The notes beneath the pieces are model-generated. The model ran no database searches. It was not told the DNA's origin and saw only the letters and a list, made by a program, of their open reading frames with translations. From NCBI GenBank assembly GCA_019633425.1, contig WSUB01000098.1, positions 93,314 to 157,313 on the forward strand: a stretch of 64,000 nt of DNA, in the 5' to 3' direction. Position 1 is the stretch's first letter. Every line of letters begins with the position of its first letter. Position numbers and translations under genes: made by a program. This document shows, piece by piece, positions 46,281-59,074 of this stretch. The DNA comes from Tulasnella sp. 424 (lineage: Eukaryota > Basidiomycota > Agaricomycetes > Cantharellales > Tulasnellaceae).

Positions 46281-47742
46281 ATGCTGAGTCCAGGGTTTTC
46301 TCTTTCCTGAGGCTCATTAGCTGAGGTGCAAGTATGGGAAACACCCAAGGCTTCCTCAGTCCAATCTCCTATTCACACCAGCGAGACCTCCGGGCCATCT
46401 GGCAGCCATCAGATACTCGGAGTCTCGCGAAGGGAGTTCCAACAAGATTCGCAATCCGCTCAGTTGCCTCCCGAAGTCCTTCTTCTCCTCATCTATCACT
46501 TGGACATGGCAGAAAAGATGTCTCTCCTGGCAACTTGCCAGTACTTGCGTCGATTATCGGAGCCCCTCCTGTATAGTCACCTGGACCCTGATGGTAACTG
46601 GAAGTCCTGCCGACGCGTCCAGGTTCTCAAGACGCTCGGTGAACGCCATGGCCTGCTGCCCCATATCCGCTTCTTCCGTGGGCACCTCATTCCAACTTCG
46701 ATTAGACGGCCATCCAAACCGGAAGAAGAAGTTAAAACTGGGGATTTCAAGACCAGGAGACTTCTTGAGGGCGAGTGGTTTGCGATATCCGCACCTCTAC
46801 TCTCGCAGGCCGTCAACATCCGGGATTTGGAAATTACAGACAGGATCGATTGGCAGGCAAACAGCCGCTGGGAGCTCTTCAAGAGCGCCATTTCCAACAT
46901 GAAGCTGCGCAGTCTTGCCTTGGGCTCGACTTCGAAAGAACCGCTGGACTTTACGCCCATACTGCGTGGGCAGCCAGAGTTGACGCGTCTGGAGCTCACC
47001 TATCCTACAGCGCATTTCGAAGGACTGGAAAATTCGGATGTCCAGAAACTCAAAGTTTTCAGAGGGACATGGCAGCAAGCAGCGACTATTGTCCCGGGCC
47101 GACCGGTGCGGCGGCTGGATCTGGGATGTGGTGATACGGATGAGTGTCACTGTCCAGACGAACATATATTCCAAAAGCTTCTTCAGTCGTCTGAGACCGT
47201 CCGCGAGTTCAAAGTGCGGGCCCACACGGTGTCCTACAGGAGCCCCGCCGATCCCAAGCTCAGTGGGGCGATTCAGCTCATCATACGATACCTACCAAAT
47301 ATTGTGGACTTTGCAATCGTTGAAGGGGGTGAAATATCGGCCCAAACTGTAGGTCTCGTTCATCCAAACTCAGATATGAGTGATTGACGGCGCCTGATCC
47401 CCTTTCCCGCAACGTTAGCTCCTCGAGGAGATCCCAAAGCTCTCGATGATCAGCAGCTTGATGATTCTGGATAGCTGGCTTATATTTACCGACCCGTCCG
47501 CTGGAATTCCTAGCTTCGGCTCCGATCATTTGGACATCGATACTTGGGAAAAGCTATCAGAGAGACTGAAGGAACTCTGCCCCTCTCTCGGGGATGTTGG
47601 ATACACTCCACGGCGGATGATTCGCCGATGCGGTATGTTCGAGTTAAAAATTGTGTCCTCAAGTTGGCGCTTCATCTGAATCGTATTACATGCAGGAGCA
47701 GCGGCCTTTAGCGACTATTGGAGTCGTCGACCGTACCTTTGA
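46281..47742 (+). CDS. F-box protein F3, 5' splice signals lost
   Basis: The body exons are 46338-47348, 47419-47632 and 47696-47742, matching F1 exon for exon with the same lengths (1011 and 214 bases). The ATG at 46281 is followed by CTGAGT where other copies have GTGAGT. The expected acceptor is GG at 46336-46337 where others have AG, so intron 1 cannot be removed normally. The new ATG at 46334 is out of frame. The first in-frame ATG is inside the F-box (MAEKMSLL). The rest of the protein is intact, including LPPEVLLLLIYHLDMAEKMS and the SRRPYL end, so loss is recent or another start is used. Confidence 0.7.
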
Positions 47743-48121
47743 TTCTCCACGAACCCATCTGGGGCGGGGAGGGCTGGAGTTATTATTCTATCGCAGAGTT
47801 TACTTCTACCCAGGCAGACTTAAAACATGAATCAAAGTCAAGTTGTAGTACATGTATATAGATACATTCAATGAGACTGATACTTCCGATAGACAGTACT
47901 TCTCTCGTGGCGCTTTTTTCTGCTCGTGTCGTCAAAAGGAAGGTCAGGAGCTGCAGGTTACACTTGGATGAAGACCATGCTGCTTCGTCGGGGCGGTGCT
48001 TTGCACAGCGTTATAACTCCGTTCGTAAACGCCGCTCGCAATTCTTTCAATCAAATCTATCAGATCAACCTCTCACCACTTTGACCTAGCCTAGTCTGAC
48101 TCGCAATCTATTTGAATTTTC

Positions 48122-49549
48122 ATGGTGAGTATACGGTTTCTCTTGCCTGGGGGGTCAGTGACTAAGTGCAAGTGTAGAAAATGCCGAGGACACTCTCAGT
48201 TCAACCTCCTATTCACACCACCGAGGCCTCCGGACCACCTGGCAGCCATCAGATACCCGGAGTCTCGCGAATGGAGCTCCAACAAGAGTCGCAATTTACT
48301 CAGTTGCCTCCCGAAGTCCTTCTTCTCATCATCGATCACTTGAACACAGCCGGAAAGATTTCTCTGCTGGCAACTTGCCAATACTTGCGTCGATTATCGG
48401 AGCCCCTTCTGTATCATCACCTGACCCCTGATGGTAGCTGGAAGTCTTGTCGACGCATCCAGCTTCTCAAGACGCTCGGTGAACGTCAAGACCTGCTTCC
48501 TTTCATTCATTCCTTCCGTGGACATCTCATTCCAACTTCGATTAGACGGCCATCCCAACAGAACGAAGAAGCTGATTCCAAGCCCAGGACACCTCTTCAA
48601 GACGAGTGGTTTGCGATTTCCGCACCTCTACTCTTCCAGGCCATCAACATTCGGGATTTAGAATTTACAGACGGTATCGATTGGCAGGCAAACGGCCGCT
48701 GGGAGCTCTTCAAGAGCGCCATTGCCAACATGAAGCTGCACAGCCTTGGTCTGTGCTCGACTTCGAAAACCTCGCTGGACCTTACGCCCATATTGCGTGA
48801 GCAGCCAGAGCTGACACGTCTGGAGCTCACCTGTCCTACAGCGCACTTCGAAGGTCTGGAGAAGTCGGATGTCCAGAAGCTCAAAGTTTTCGGAGGGACA
48901 TGGCAGCAAGCAGCGACCATTATCCCGGGTAGACCGGTGGGGCGGCTGGATCTGGGATGCGGTGATACGGATGAGTGCCACTGTCAAGACGAACATATAT
49001 TCCAAAAGCTTCTTCAGTCGTCTGAGACCGTCCGCGAGTTCAAAGTGCGGGCCCACACGGTGTCCGACGACACCAGGCTCAGAGGGGTGCTTCAGCTCAT
49101 CATACGATACCTACCAAAAATCGTGAACCTTACAATCGTTGCAAAGGGTGAAATATCGGCTCAAACTGTAGGTCCTCATTTACTCAGGCTTATATGAGTG
49201 ATTGACGGCGCCTGACTCCCTTATCTTCCAACGTTAGCTCCTCGAGGAGATCCCAAAGTTCTCGATGATCAGCAGCTTGATGATTCTGGATGCTTGGTTT
49301 AACCCGTTCGCTGGAGCTCCTAGCGCCGACTTCAATGATTGGGGTATCTATACTTGGGAAAACGTATCGGAGAAGTTGAAGGAACTCTGCCCCTCTCTCG
49401 GTGATGTTGGATACACTCCACAGCTTAGGTTCGGGTGCGGTATGTCCGAGTCAAAACTTGCGTTCTCAAGTTGGCGCCTCATCTGAATCATATTACATAC
49501 AGGATTTGCGTACCAGAATTACCGTTTAAGTCGTCAAGCCTACCTTTGA
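48122..49549 (+). CDS. F-box protein F4
   Basis: Exons: 48122-48124 (ATG only), 48178-49167, 49238-49439, 49503-49549; about 413 aa. The F-box QLPPEVLLLIIDHL is followed by ISLLATCQYLRRLSEPL. The body is close to F2 but with its own substitutions (SLGLCSTSKTSLDLTPIL) and a shorter variable stretch. The end SRQAYL is shared with F5 to F7. Upstream sequence includes the common promoter block near 47998. Confidence 0.85.
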
Positions 49550-50499
49550 TTTTCTGCGGACCCAATACGGGGTTTGGGAAAGCTGGATGTATTATTCTAT
49601 CGTAAAGTTTAGTCTACTCAGATGTAGTCGAACATGAGTTACATGTCCGGTTTGAGCAGAAATACTTGCTCGAGTCGCACTCGGTGCCGGTGGCTATTTG
49701 CCCAGAAAATGCCCTTCGTAATGTAAGCCCCATACACAGGACCCGGACCTAGTGCAAAGAGTATAAGGGTACCATGTGTCACTTGTACGTAACCTCGCTG
49801 AGGTCTCGAGTACAGATCGCTGGATACTATGACCCACTTACAAAAATTGGCCTAAATATATTATACTTGAGATCCGGAAGGGTGCTCTCGGAGATGGTGC
49901 TTGCTAGAATTTGCGCACGACGTAAAAAGTTCCTCTCCGAGTACTTCTTAGCTATGATGGAGATATGATACACTTACACTAGACGTAGTTCAGGCTTGAG
50001 AGATTGTCTCTCTGCAGTGAAGAAGGCACAATTTGGGGGTGGGGTTGGCCACCGAGGCCTAGAAGAATACGCGAGAAGGGAATGGGCAGATGCGAAAGAC
50101 AACCACCATCGGGGTAACCTCTCAAGCGGGAAAAAAGACAAGGATAGAGTACAAAACCCAAAAGAACCACGTAACACCCAGACTGACTTTCGCTGTTGTG
50201 ATCGGAGAAGCATCTCGGATCCCAAACAGAATGTGCTTGTGTGTGACTGGCGACGTCAGAAAAACCAGCGGATTACGGTTGCAGCTTGGGATCTCGAATG
50301 ACTATTTGATTTGGATTTGTCGGTGATCAATACAGGGGCTTTCTTATCTAAACCCACGTGATCTGTTGTCACCGATTGGGTTTCGGCTCCGAGGGCTGGC
50401 CAAGCAGCGACTCACTCCCTAGGTTCTTAAACCCCATCCGCCTGAGCAAACAGCTGGTCAAAGAATCTCCCCAAACTCTCATACATCTCAGCTCGAACA
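49550..50499. other. Intergenic between F4 and the ABCF gene
   Basis: Short frames only. It probably includes the ABCF promoter; no clear TATA box found. Confidence 0.4.
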
Positions 50500-53149
50500 A
50501 TGTCTCGTCGTTCAACCAATTCTACTACTAAAACTACAACCACACAACCCACCATTCTAGCGACGTCACAGACGTCGAGATTCCACACTGACACTCTGAC
50601 AACCTTGTCTACAGAGGTAAGCCTCCAATCCAAGCGTCCCGTAGGTCGTGTCCTCACCCTTTACCTCATAGATAGATCTCAAGCAAGTCAATATCAGTGT
50701 CGGCCAGAACGATCTCCTCGTTGACGTCGATCTCCGTCTGAAATCCGGGGTCCACTACGCCGTATGCTAGACATCGAATGTCATACGTTTGAAATATTCA
50801 CACTGATTCTGTTAACGGAAACTAGCTTGTCGGCCGTAATGGCGAAGGGAAAAGTACCCTCCTCAAGGCTCTCGCGGACAAAATCATTCCTGGTATCGCC
50901 GAGAATCTTCGGGTCCTACTCATCGACCAGGTGACCGAGAATCAGACTCAGATCTTGCACGGAGAAGACATGCAGCCTGTCGAATTAACTGTCACTCAAA
51001 CCGTTGTACGGAGCAACAGGCACAGGGAACGTCTCCTCAGGGATCGCTCTAGTAAGTGTCGCAATGTAATCTGGTGCTCGCATCTTACCTGATTGGAGAT
51101 TCGGACATCAAGTCCTGCTTAAGGCGCTTGAAACCCCTTGGCAGAATGGACAGAACGCCGTGGCCGTTGCCACTGCGACGATTCAACTGGCAAGGTCCAA
51201 AGACAAGCTCGACTTAGCAAACAAAACGGCGCTCAAGAGAAGTGGAGCTCGGGGTATCCAGGCTCGCAAGGACCTCAAACAGGCCGAGAAAGAGCACCAA
51301 GACTCCCTCGCAGTGTGAGTGGCTCGTTAATTGGGTTGAAGGTTCCTGAGGATGAACGTATCATCAACGTTATAAGCTTGCAGGGCGCGTCCGACGAACC
51401 TGAAAAACCTGAAACTCTCGAAAAAGCAAATAATCTGTTGATGGAAGTGCAGGATGCTCTTGAAGCCGTCAGTTTGCTTTTATATCCCCGTTGCTCCTAG
51501 CCTTACATTTGCCTCCGAGCCAGATGGATGCAGAGGCAACAGAGGCGCGGGCACGTTCCATCCTTCGAGGTCTCGGATTCAGCGAAGAGCAACTAGACGC
51601 CAAGTTTTCCACCCTCAGCGGAGGATGGAGATCCCGATGTGCCCTCGCAAGTGGACTTCTTCAGAAACCCAACCTGGCAAGTGATTTATGATGCTAGGCG
51701 ACACTTTATCGTACTCACCTTACCTACCCCAGCTGCTTTTGGACGAGCCCAATAACTACTGTGACTTGCCCGCAGTTCTCTGGCTTCAGAATTATATCGC
51801 GAACCTTTCCGAGAGTACTGTTGTCGTAATCTCGCACGACCGCGACTTTTTGGACGCCATCACCGAAGAACTCATCGTTCTCCGTAACAAGACTTTAACA
51901 TACTTTGACGGGAACCCATCGCAACATGCTCGATTCACATTAAACCAGAGAAAATGGTTGAGTAGGATGAAGGAGTCCCAGGATAAGAAGAAGGAAGCGA
52001 TGGAGAAGACAATCGCGGATGCCGTCAAATTGGGCAAGAAGACTGGAGATGAAGGCAAACTGCGAATGGCGAAAAGCAGACAAAAGAAACTCGACGAGAG
52101 ATGGGGGATGGAAGTCAGTGCGAAAGGTACTAGGTAAGTTCTCCCTCCTTGCTGCACTCTTCATCACCGGGCTACTGACCCGAGGCGAATCCTATAGATT
52201 CAAGCTAAATCGCGATTTAACGGGTTATCACGATACGGCTCGTGCTTCGATCGAAGTTGAAGAACTTGACAAGCCCATCAAACTTCACTTTCCCGACCCC
52301 GAACCGCTCAGGTTCCCTGGTGCTCTCATATCAGTTACGGGTCTTAGGTACCGCTATAGCCCCCAGTCACCTTACATTATCGAAAACGTCGACATCACCA
52401 TTCATCCCGGATCACGAATCGCGTTTGTCGGCCGGAATGGGCAAGGCAAAAGTACCCTCGTGAAGCTTCTTGTAGGAATGATACCTTCAGCCAAGGTGGA
52501 GCGACATCCTCGGTTGAAGATTGGATATTATGATCAACATTCGGTGGAGGAGCTGTCAAGAGACGATGCGAGAGATAAGTCGGTTGTTGCTTATTTCATG
52601 GAGGCAGCGAAGGAAAAATACCAGATGGCACCAGATGAAGGAACTGCGCGTGCTGTGCTCGGTACATTTGGCTTAGCTCATTGTGCTTTGAACTCTGTTC
52701 ACAGCCTCTCTGGAGGGCAAAAGGTATGATTGGCTTCAGCTGACTTGATTCCGGGCGGGTAAGTCTCTGACTAGAAGCTTCAGGTCCGACTCGCGCTCTC
52801 GCTCATTGCGTACTGGGCCCCCAACCTCCTGGTTTTGGATGAAGTTTCCACCCACCTCGATCTCGATAGTATCCAAGCTCTCGTCCGCGCGCTGCGTGTG
52901 TACTCGGGAGCTATCTTGCTAGTTAGTCACGACCGGTACTTGGTTCGTTGTTTGGTGGAGGGAGCTCCCCTGGTTCCGAGAGACGACGCTGGAGAGGAGG
53001 AAGAGGAGGAGGAGAGTGGCGATGATGGGGAAGGAAAAGTTGGTAGTGTCTATATTGTCTCCAAAAGGTTCAGAGTATTGGAGGGTGGGATGGATGAATA
53101 CGTGAGGATCGTGGAGAAAAAGTTCAAGGGCAAGGGCATCTTGCGGTGA
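50500..53149 (+). CDS. ABCF-type ATPase (two ATP-binding cassettes, soluble)
   Basis: Nine exons join in frame to about 720 aa: 50500-50616, 50672-50761, 50826-51051, 51113-51312, 51384-51467, 51524-51676, 51733-52133, 52198-52723, 52784-53149. Cassette 1: Walker A GRNGEGKS, signature LSGGW, Walker B LLLDEPNNYCDL, switch ISHDRD. A charged helical linker follows (KKEAMEKTIADAVKLGKK). Cassette 2: GRNGQGKS, LSGGQK, LLVLDEVSTHLDL, VSHDR. There is an acidic run before the C-terminus. No membrane segments occur, so it is a cytosolic ABCF protein; the family acts in translation and ribosome biology. The intron at 51677-51732 has a GC donor. The donor after exon 4 (GTGTGA) was chosen for frame. It interrupts the F-box array. 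Confidence 0.85.
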
Positions 53150-53486
53150 AGTGATTGTCCCATGTTATTGTGCCTGAACGACTACGTAGTTAGCGAGAAT
53201 GAAATACCGCCCATTCCTTGACCACTTGACTACCAAGTCTTTCCAACAACGACCCCACTCATGAAGTTTGTCCTGTTCTTGCCGTAGGCGGGAGGGTATG
53301 GGTTTACCGATAACTCTCGCGGGATGAAGACGTGAAGTCGCTTCAATAGACCTCCTGGCAGCGCTTTGCACAAAACGTTATAATTCCGTCCGTAAACGCC
53401 GCTTGCAATTTCTTCGATCATCGATCAACCCCTTCACCGTAACGTCTCTCCCTTGGTGACGTTGCCTGCACTCTCTTTGGATCTCG

Positions 53487-54938
53487 ATGGTGAGTATACA
53501 GTTTCCTCTTGCCTGGGGGATCGTTGACTAAGAGGCAAGTGTAGGAAGTGCCAATGACTGCGTCATTTCAACATCCAATCCACACCACCCAGGCCGTAGA
53601 GCTACCTGGCAACCATCACATCCTCGAAACTACCCGAGGGAACTACAAACGGGAGTCGCAATTCGCTCAGTTGCCTCCTGAAGTCCTCCTTCTCATTATC
53701 GACCACTTGGACAGGGCAGAGAAGGTTTCTCTCCTAGTGACATGCTCCTACCTGCGTCGATTATCGGAACCCCTCCTGTATCGTAACCTGGACCCGGATG
53801 GCAACTGGAAGTCCCGCCAACGCATCCAGCTTTTCAGGACGCTCGGTGAACGTCATGACCTTCTTCCCCACATCCGCTCCTTCCGTGGACACCTCATTCC
53901 AACTTCAATTGCGCGACCATCCCAACCGACCCAAGAAATCGATCTTTGGCATTGGGATTCCAGGGCTACGGCACTTCTTCAAGACGAGTGGTTTGCGATA
54001 TCTGCACCGTTATTCCTGCAGGCCATCAACATTCGATATTTGGATTTTACGGACAACATCGATTGGCAGGAAGGCGGCCGGTGGGAGCGATTCAGTAGGG
54101 TGGTTTCCGGCATGAAACTGCAGAGTCTTGCTTTGAGCTCCACTTCGCAGGCACCCCTAGATTTTACACCCATATTGCGTGGCCAGCCAGAGCTGGCGCG
54201 ACTGGAGCTCACCTGTCCCACAGCTCACTTCGATGGACTGCAGGAAGCGGATGCTCCGAAGCTCAAAGTTTTCAAAGGGACCTGGCGGCAAGCCGAGATG
54301 ATTGTCCCGGGGAGACCAGTCGGACGCTTGGATCTTGGCTGCGTTTCTGAGGATGACTGCCAGTGCAACAAAGAAGCGATATTCCAGAAACTGCTTCAGT
54401 CCTCTGACACCATCCGCGAGTTCAAAGCGGGGGCCCATAGGAGGACCGATGGCAACCCTCTCAAACGCATGCTCCAGCTCATCATTCAACACCTGCCGGA
54501 GCTCGTGGACCTCACAATGATTGCAGGGGGCGAAATTAGGGCTCAGGATGTATGCTTTCGTTCATCCAAAGACGGAGGGCGGGTGATTAACAATCCCCTT
54601 TTCTTCCGGTATTAGCTTCTCGATGAGATCCCGAAGCTCTCGATGATTCGTAGCTTGATGATCCTCGATGCCTGGATTATATTTACCAACTCCCCGTTTG
54701 GATTATTCAGCGGCGGCTCCAATCATATGAAGATTAATACCTGGGAGGAGTTGCTGGGAAGACTGAAGGAACTGTGCCCCTCGCTCAATGATGTTGGGTA
54801 CACTCAGCAGGAGGAGTTTTTCATGTGCGGTATGTAGAAATTATAACTCGCGTGCTCGAGTTGGCGCTTTGTCTGAACCATGTAAAACCAGGAAATGCCT
54901 ACATGGAGGATCTAATTAGTCGCCAGGCATACCTTTGA
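53487..54938 (+). CDS. F-box protein F5
   Basis: Exons: 53487-53489 (ATG only), 53545-54549, 54616-54829, 54892-54938; about 422 aa. The F-box QLPPEVLLLIIDHL then VSLLVTCSYLRRLSEPL. It belongs to a second subgroup with F6 and F7, marked by IHTTQAVELPG at the N-terminus, SIARPSQPTQEI in the variable stretch and AHFDGLQEADAPKLKVFKGT in the body. The second intron starts at GTATGC rather than GTAGGT of the F1-F4 group. Ends in SRQAYL. Confidence 0.85.
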
Positions 54939-57900
54939 TTTTGATTCTCCGCGGGCTCCACGAGGGATTTGGGAAAGCTGGATTCATTATTCTATCACCC
55001 AGTGAATTCCTACTTTGAAATACCTAATAATATGAAAAATTTGTCCTCTTTTGAACAGAATATGCAGGGACTTCACGCATGGCATTTGCGCAGAACGAGC
55101 CGTTCGCAGTATCGGTCCCACCCAAGACATCAATATCTAGTGCAAATCGCCTAAAACCATCATAGGGTACTTGTATGCACTTTCGGACTTTCGAGTTTGA
55201 TATGAAGCACAGTATCCTCGGGGACTTTGACCGATATCATCCTTCTTTCCCTCCTCCCATGAACGCTGCTGCCTCCCTTCCCTCGGTTTTCGCATCGTAA
55301 CCCCGAAGCCCCTCCCAATAATAGGACTCACAACGGCTCTTGTCGTCCTGGTACTGCTACTCGGAGCTACGCGAGCGGCAGTACTTTCGAATCTTTCCTT
55401 ACAAGGCAACTTTGATCAGCGCCAGCCACCACCGATCCTCAGCTGGCAGGCAGACGTCATAGATCACCTCCAAGTGCGAGTGGAACGTGATGCATGGAAT
55501 TTTTACGAGGTTGGCCTCTTGGCCAGCCGTGACACGGAGGCAAACGTCGTTCGAGTGTTGCCGCCGACAGACTCGGAGGTGTAGTGACGATGTTATCGAG
55601 AAAGCGAGGGTTGTTGAGACATCTCTATTTTGACGACAATGGTTTTGATTTTGAAATATCGACGGCGTTGATAAAGTCCATGGCGCCGCAAAGCTGATGT
55701 GACGGGCAGTTTTTGGCGATTCTGGGCGGGTGAGAGTCCGTCGCAACCACCACCACTCGAGAATCTGCAAAAAGAAAGAAGTTGGAACGCACAGCAATCG
55801 GAAACTTTCTATACAAACTCCTCCACCCGGCGGATTGAGGTAGCCTGCCACTAAGTGTGTCCCACCAGTAAGGCGTTGCTGACCCCTCTCGTCGGTATGT
55901 CTGCATGTCGCCTGTTCCACTTATCCCCACATATTCGACAATCCTCGTACCACAATCCTCCAGGATTGAGCTGCGGGCTGTTTCCGGTGAGAGAAGGTAA
56001 TTGTTTAAGGAGGACCTGTGGGTATGCGCGCTGATCCTGAACGAAAGCGGGTGTTACGCTGCCCACAGTGTTGGGTGATTCGAGTGAAAAAGTGTTTTGA
56101 TCATTGAATGTCGAACCTAGTGATGCCGACGAGCTCCATTATGCGAGATGTAGGCGTTCGTTGTTAAGTGAACTGAAGGGGGACGAGGATCTAATCCATG
56201 TGGCAGAGGCACCCTTGCCCTCATGGTGGAGGTAGGTATCAGCTGTGCTGCTACCCCAGCGTGTCGACGATCCCAGAGTTCCAAGACGCTGGGAGTGTGA
56301 GGGATGTGGTTGCTTAAGGGAGGCGTGGTGCATTCAAACTGGTCGTCGAGAACGGAAGGGGGTCGATCGGCGGCAGGTGTGGGGACGCGAAACCGAGAAA
56401 AAGCTTGCTTTGAGTGGTCGAGATTGAACGCACTGACACACTCCGTTCCCCCGAGAGCGTAACCATCCGTTGTTAACCGGGGTGAAAATGCCCGAGATGC
56501 AGCGGGACTTGAGGACGATCGTACAGAAATCCGGAGTCAGTCCATATTCGAACTGCTGAATCCATTCGTGTGCGAGTGCTGCACGACAATGTATCATGTT
56601 GGTGAGCGGAGCACAGTACGCTTTGGTTAGAAACTCACCGTCTTTGGCTCGACCTGTGACGGCATAGCCTTGAAGAGGAGGGATGAGCGGAGAAAGATTC
56701 TTTCAGCTTTGGCGGAGTTTGTAGCGCGTTGTTTGCCCCCCTCAGACTAGAGACACCCGTCATCCCATGGCACTTGAGAAGATTACTCGCACTTGCCATC
56801 CAAATACATGTCTCTTACAACCTAGCTAGGACAATTTACAGCGATAACCGTGCTCCTAAATTACAGTCACCATCCGAATTCGACCGTAGTTCCGAATGTT
56901 CATCGTCATAGTAAGCCGGAGGGCTGGCTTCCGATCCTCCTCGACACATGCCTACAACCGGAAACCCAGCTCCGCTCTGCGCTGCCATCCAATTTCTTCT
57001 TGATAACTCTCGTCTCAGAGACCCAGAATTTCGATGCATTTGAAGTGCCGTGAACTACCAGAACGACTTGAAGCTGCATCACGGTACCTGCTCTGGACGA
57101 AAATACATCCCATGGTATGTGTTCGACCATATTGCTCGACGGGCTGAGTGGTGCCAGAGATAATAAGACTCTTGAAGGAGTCAGAGCGAGCGAGCGTTGA
57201 GTGGAATGAATGCGCCTTGCATCTTAGGTTGTTGTATCCGAAACAAGGTTGAAAGAGGTACGGCGACTTGGGCCGCGGCGAACGGATGAGGAAACAAGGC
57301 CTCGGGACGCTCCCTCCTTCGGAATTCTGGAACCGTGGATGGGCAGGGTCAGTTTCTTTTGCCGAAGACTGGCCAGAAGTAAGGTGGGACGTACCATGAC
57401 CAAAATCTTCCGGTATGTAGACCAACGTTCGACCCTCCTACGCTCCCTCATTCCGGATTGCTTCTCGTACCAGTTTGACCTCCGAAAATCCTTCCAACAG
57501 CCCAGCTCCCGATGGGGACCCAGAATCTTTGGTGGTTTTGTGCAAAGCGCGCGGGAGTCGGAGGTTGTTTGATTGGTCGCAGCGCGACAAACGGTAGTGC
57601 GGGGGTTCGTGCACCCCCAACACGGTCGATTCGTCCAGTGAGGTTCAACGCCGCTGGTGGCCGATCATGAAGAGTGGGAAACCCTTGCTGCTGCGTCGGG
57701 TCAGCCAAAAGACATAGGGAGAGTGCTGTGAAAACGCCCGAAGCTTCCAGTTGAGCTTGACCGGATTTGAACGCGCCAGAGCTTTCCGTGGGTTACGTTC
57801 CCAGCTTCGACTTGGGCGCGGCGCGGCAACCGCTCAGACGCACGGAGTATCCAGAGTTGGAGACGAAGTGGCGTACTGTAGCTACCCGTTGTTAGGCGAG

Positions 57901-59074
57901 CCGAAGGTGCCGAGGATGCAGCGATTTGAACTGCATAGGATCGCAGAGTCTTCCTGGTCAGTTCATATTCAAACTACTGAGTGCACACTTCTGCGAATGT
58001 TGCACGAAACTATGAACAGGCCGTTATAACACTAATGGATTAGAAACTCACTGTCTCTGGCTCGACTGGTGGCGGCATGGCCTTGAGGAGGAGTGACGAG
58101 GGAGAGCCGGCATGAAGGCTACTTCTGCTTGACGCAGTTTGTCTATGGACGCACAGGTCCACCAACCGACCCCAGGCAACACTCTCGATGATAGCCACAT
58201 CACGCTATGTATGTAAAACAGACCGAGAGCGAAAGAGTGCTCACATAGCGAAGTTAACCGTATCGCTTGAGGAGTGGAGCAAGGCCATAGCTTTTATTCC
58301 CGTTGTTGTACCGCGAAACGAAGCTTAGTAGAGGAAGATGCGGTGGCTCAATGGTAGCGATAAGACGAGAAAGCGGCGCCTCGGTACCAAACACAATGGC
58401 ATTTCTTCAAAGTAGTTCTTGGGATGTAAGCTAGGACGTACATTGACCGGAAACTTCCGCTAGACCAGTGCCTCCTTCCCCGCGACCTGAGCGTCTGTTC
58501 CAAGACAAACAGAGAACAAAAGTGTATATGTATCCATTAAACATCTATACGTGACATCCTCTGTTGCAAAACGTGCAAAAATCCGGAAACCACGTGAATC
58601 ACACTTGGGTAATCCGTCTCGAGGCTGGTACGGTCAGTTGTAGGTAGCCGCAGTGGCTTGTTTTGCATCCTCGCCAGTATTTTGAACTTACGAAAAGAAG
58701 AGAGAGAAATGTATTGCAAGTGCATAGCGACGATGCCGCTCCCTCGGGGGCGGAGGACGTCATCCCCGCTCTACTACATAGTATTCGCTCGCCGTCAAGC
58801 TGTAATACATAGATAGATTCGGCGCAATTGAAAACTAAAATAAGCAATACTCCTTCTCTCGTAGTGGGTTTTCGGCTCGTTCCGTAAGCTGGGCGCCTGC
58901 AGATAAGTCCTGGATGAGGACGTTTATACCACTTCGGAGGACCCCTTGGCAGTGCTTTGCACAACGCTGTAATTCCGTCCGTAAACGCCGCCGCAATCTC
59001 TTCGATCAACCGCTTAACTGTAACGACTCTCCCTTGGGCTACGTGACGTTTGCCTGCACTCTCATTGGATCTCC
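54939..59074. other. Gene-poor interval inside the F-box array
   Basis: About 4.1 kb. Minus-strand frames at 55399-55930 (for example NFFLFADSRVVVVATDSHPP and CLRVTAGQEANLVK) could be exons of one gene, but I could not join them or name a family. A diverged duplication relates about 56440-56725 to 57880-58140. No transposon hallmark was found. Confidence 0.4.
56440..58140. repeat. Pair of diverged repeats (about 280 bp each)
   Basis: About 56440-56725 and 57880-58140 share blocks in the same orientation, including CCGTTGTTA, GATGCAGCG, CATATTC and AACTC[A]C[C/T]GTCT[T/C]TGGCTCGAC. Identity is patchy, suggesting an old tandem duplication. Confidence 0.55.
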
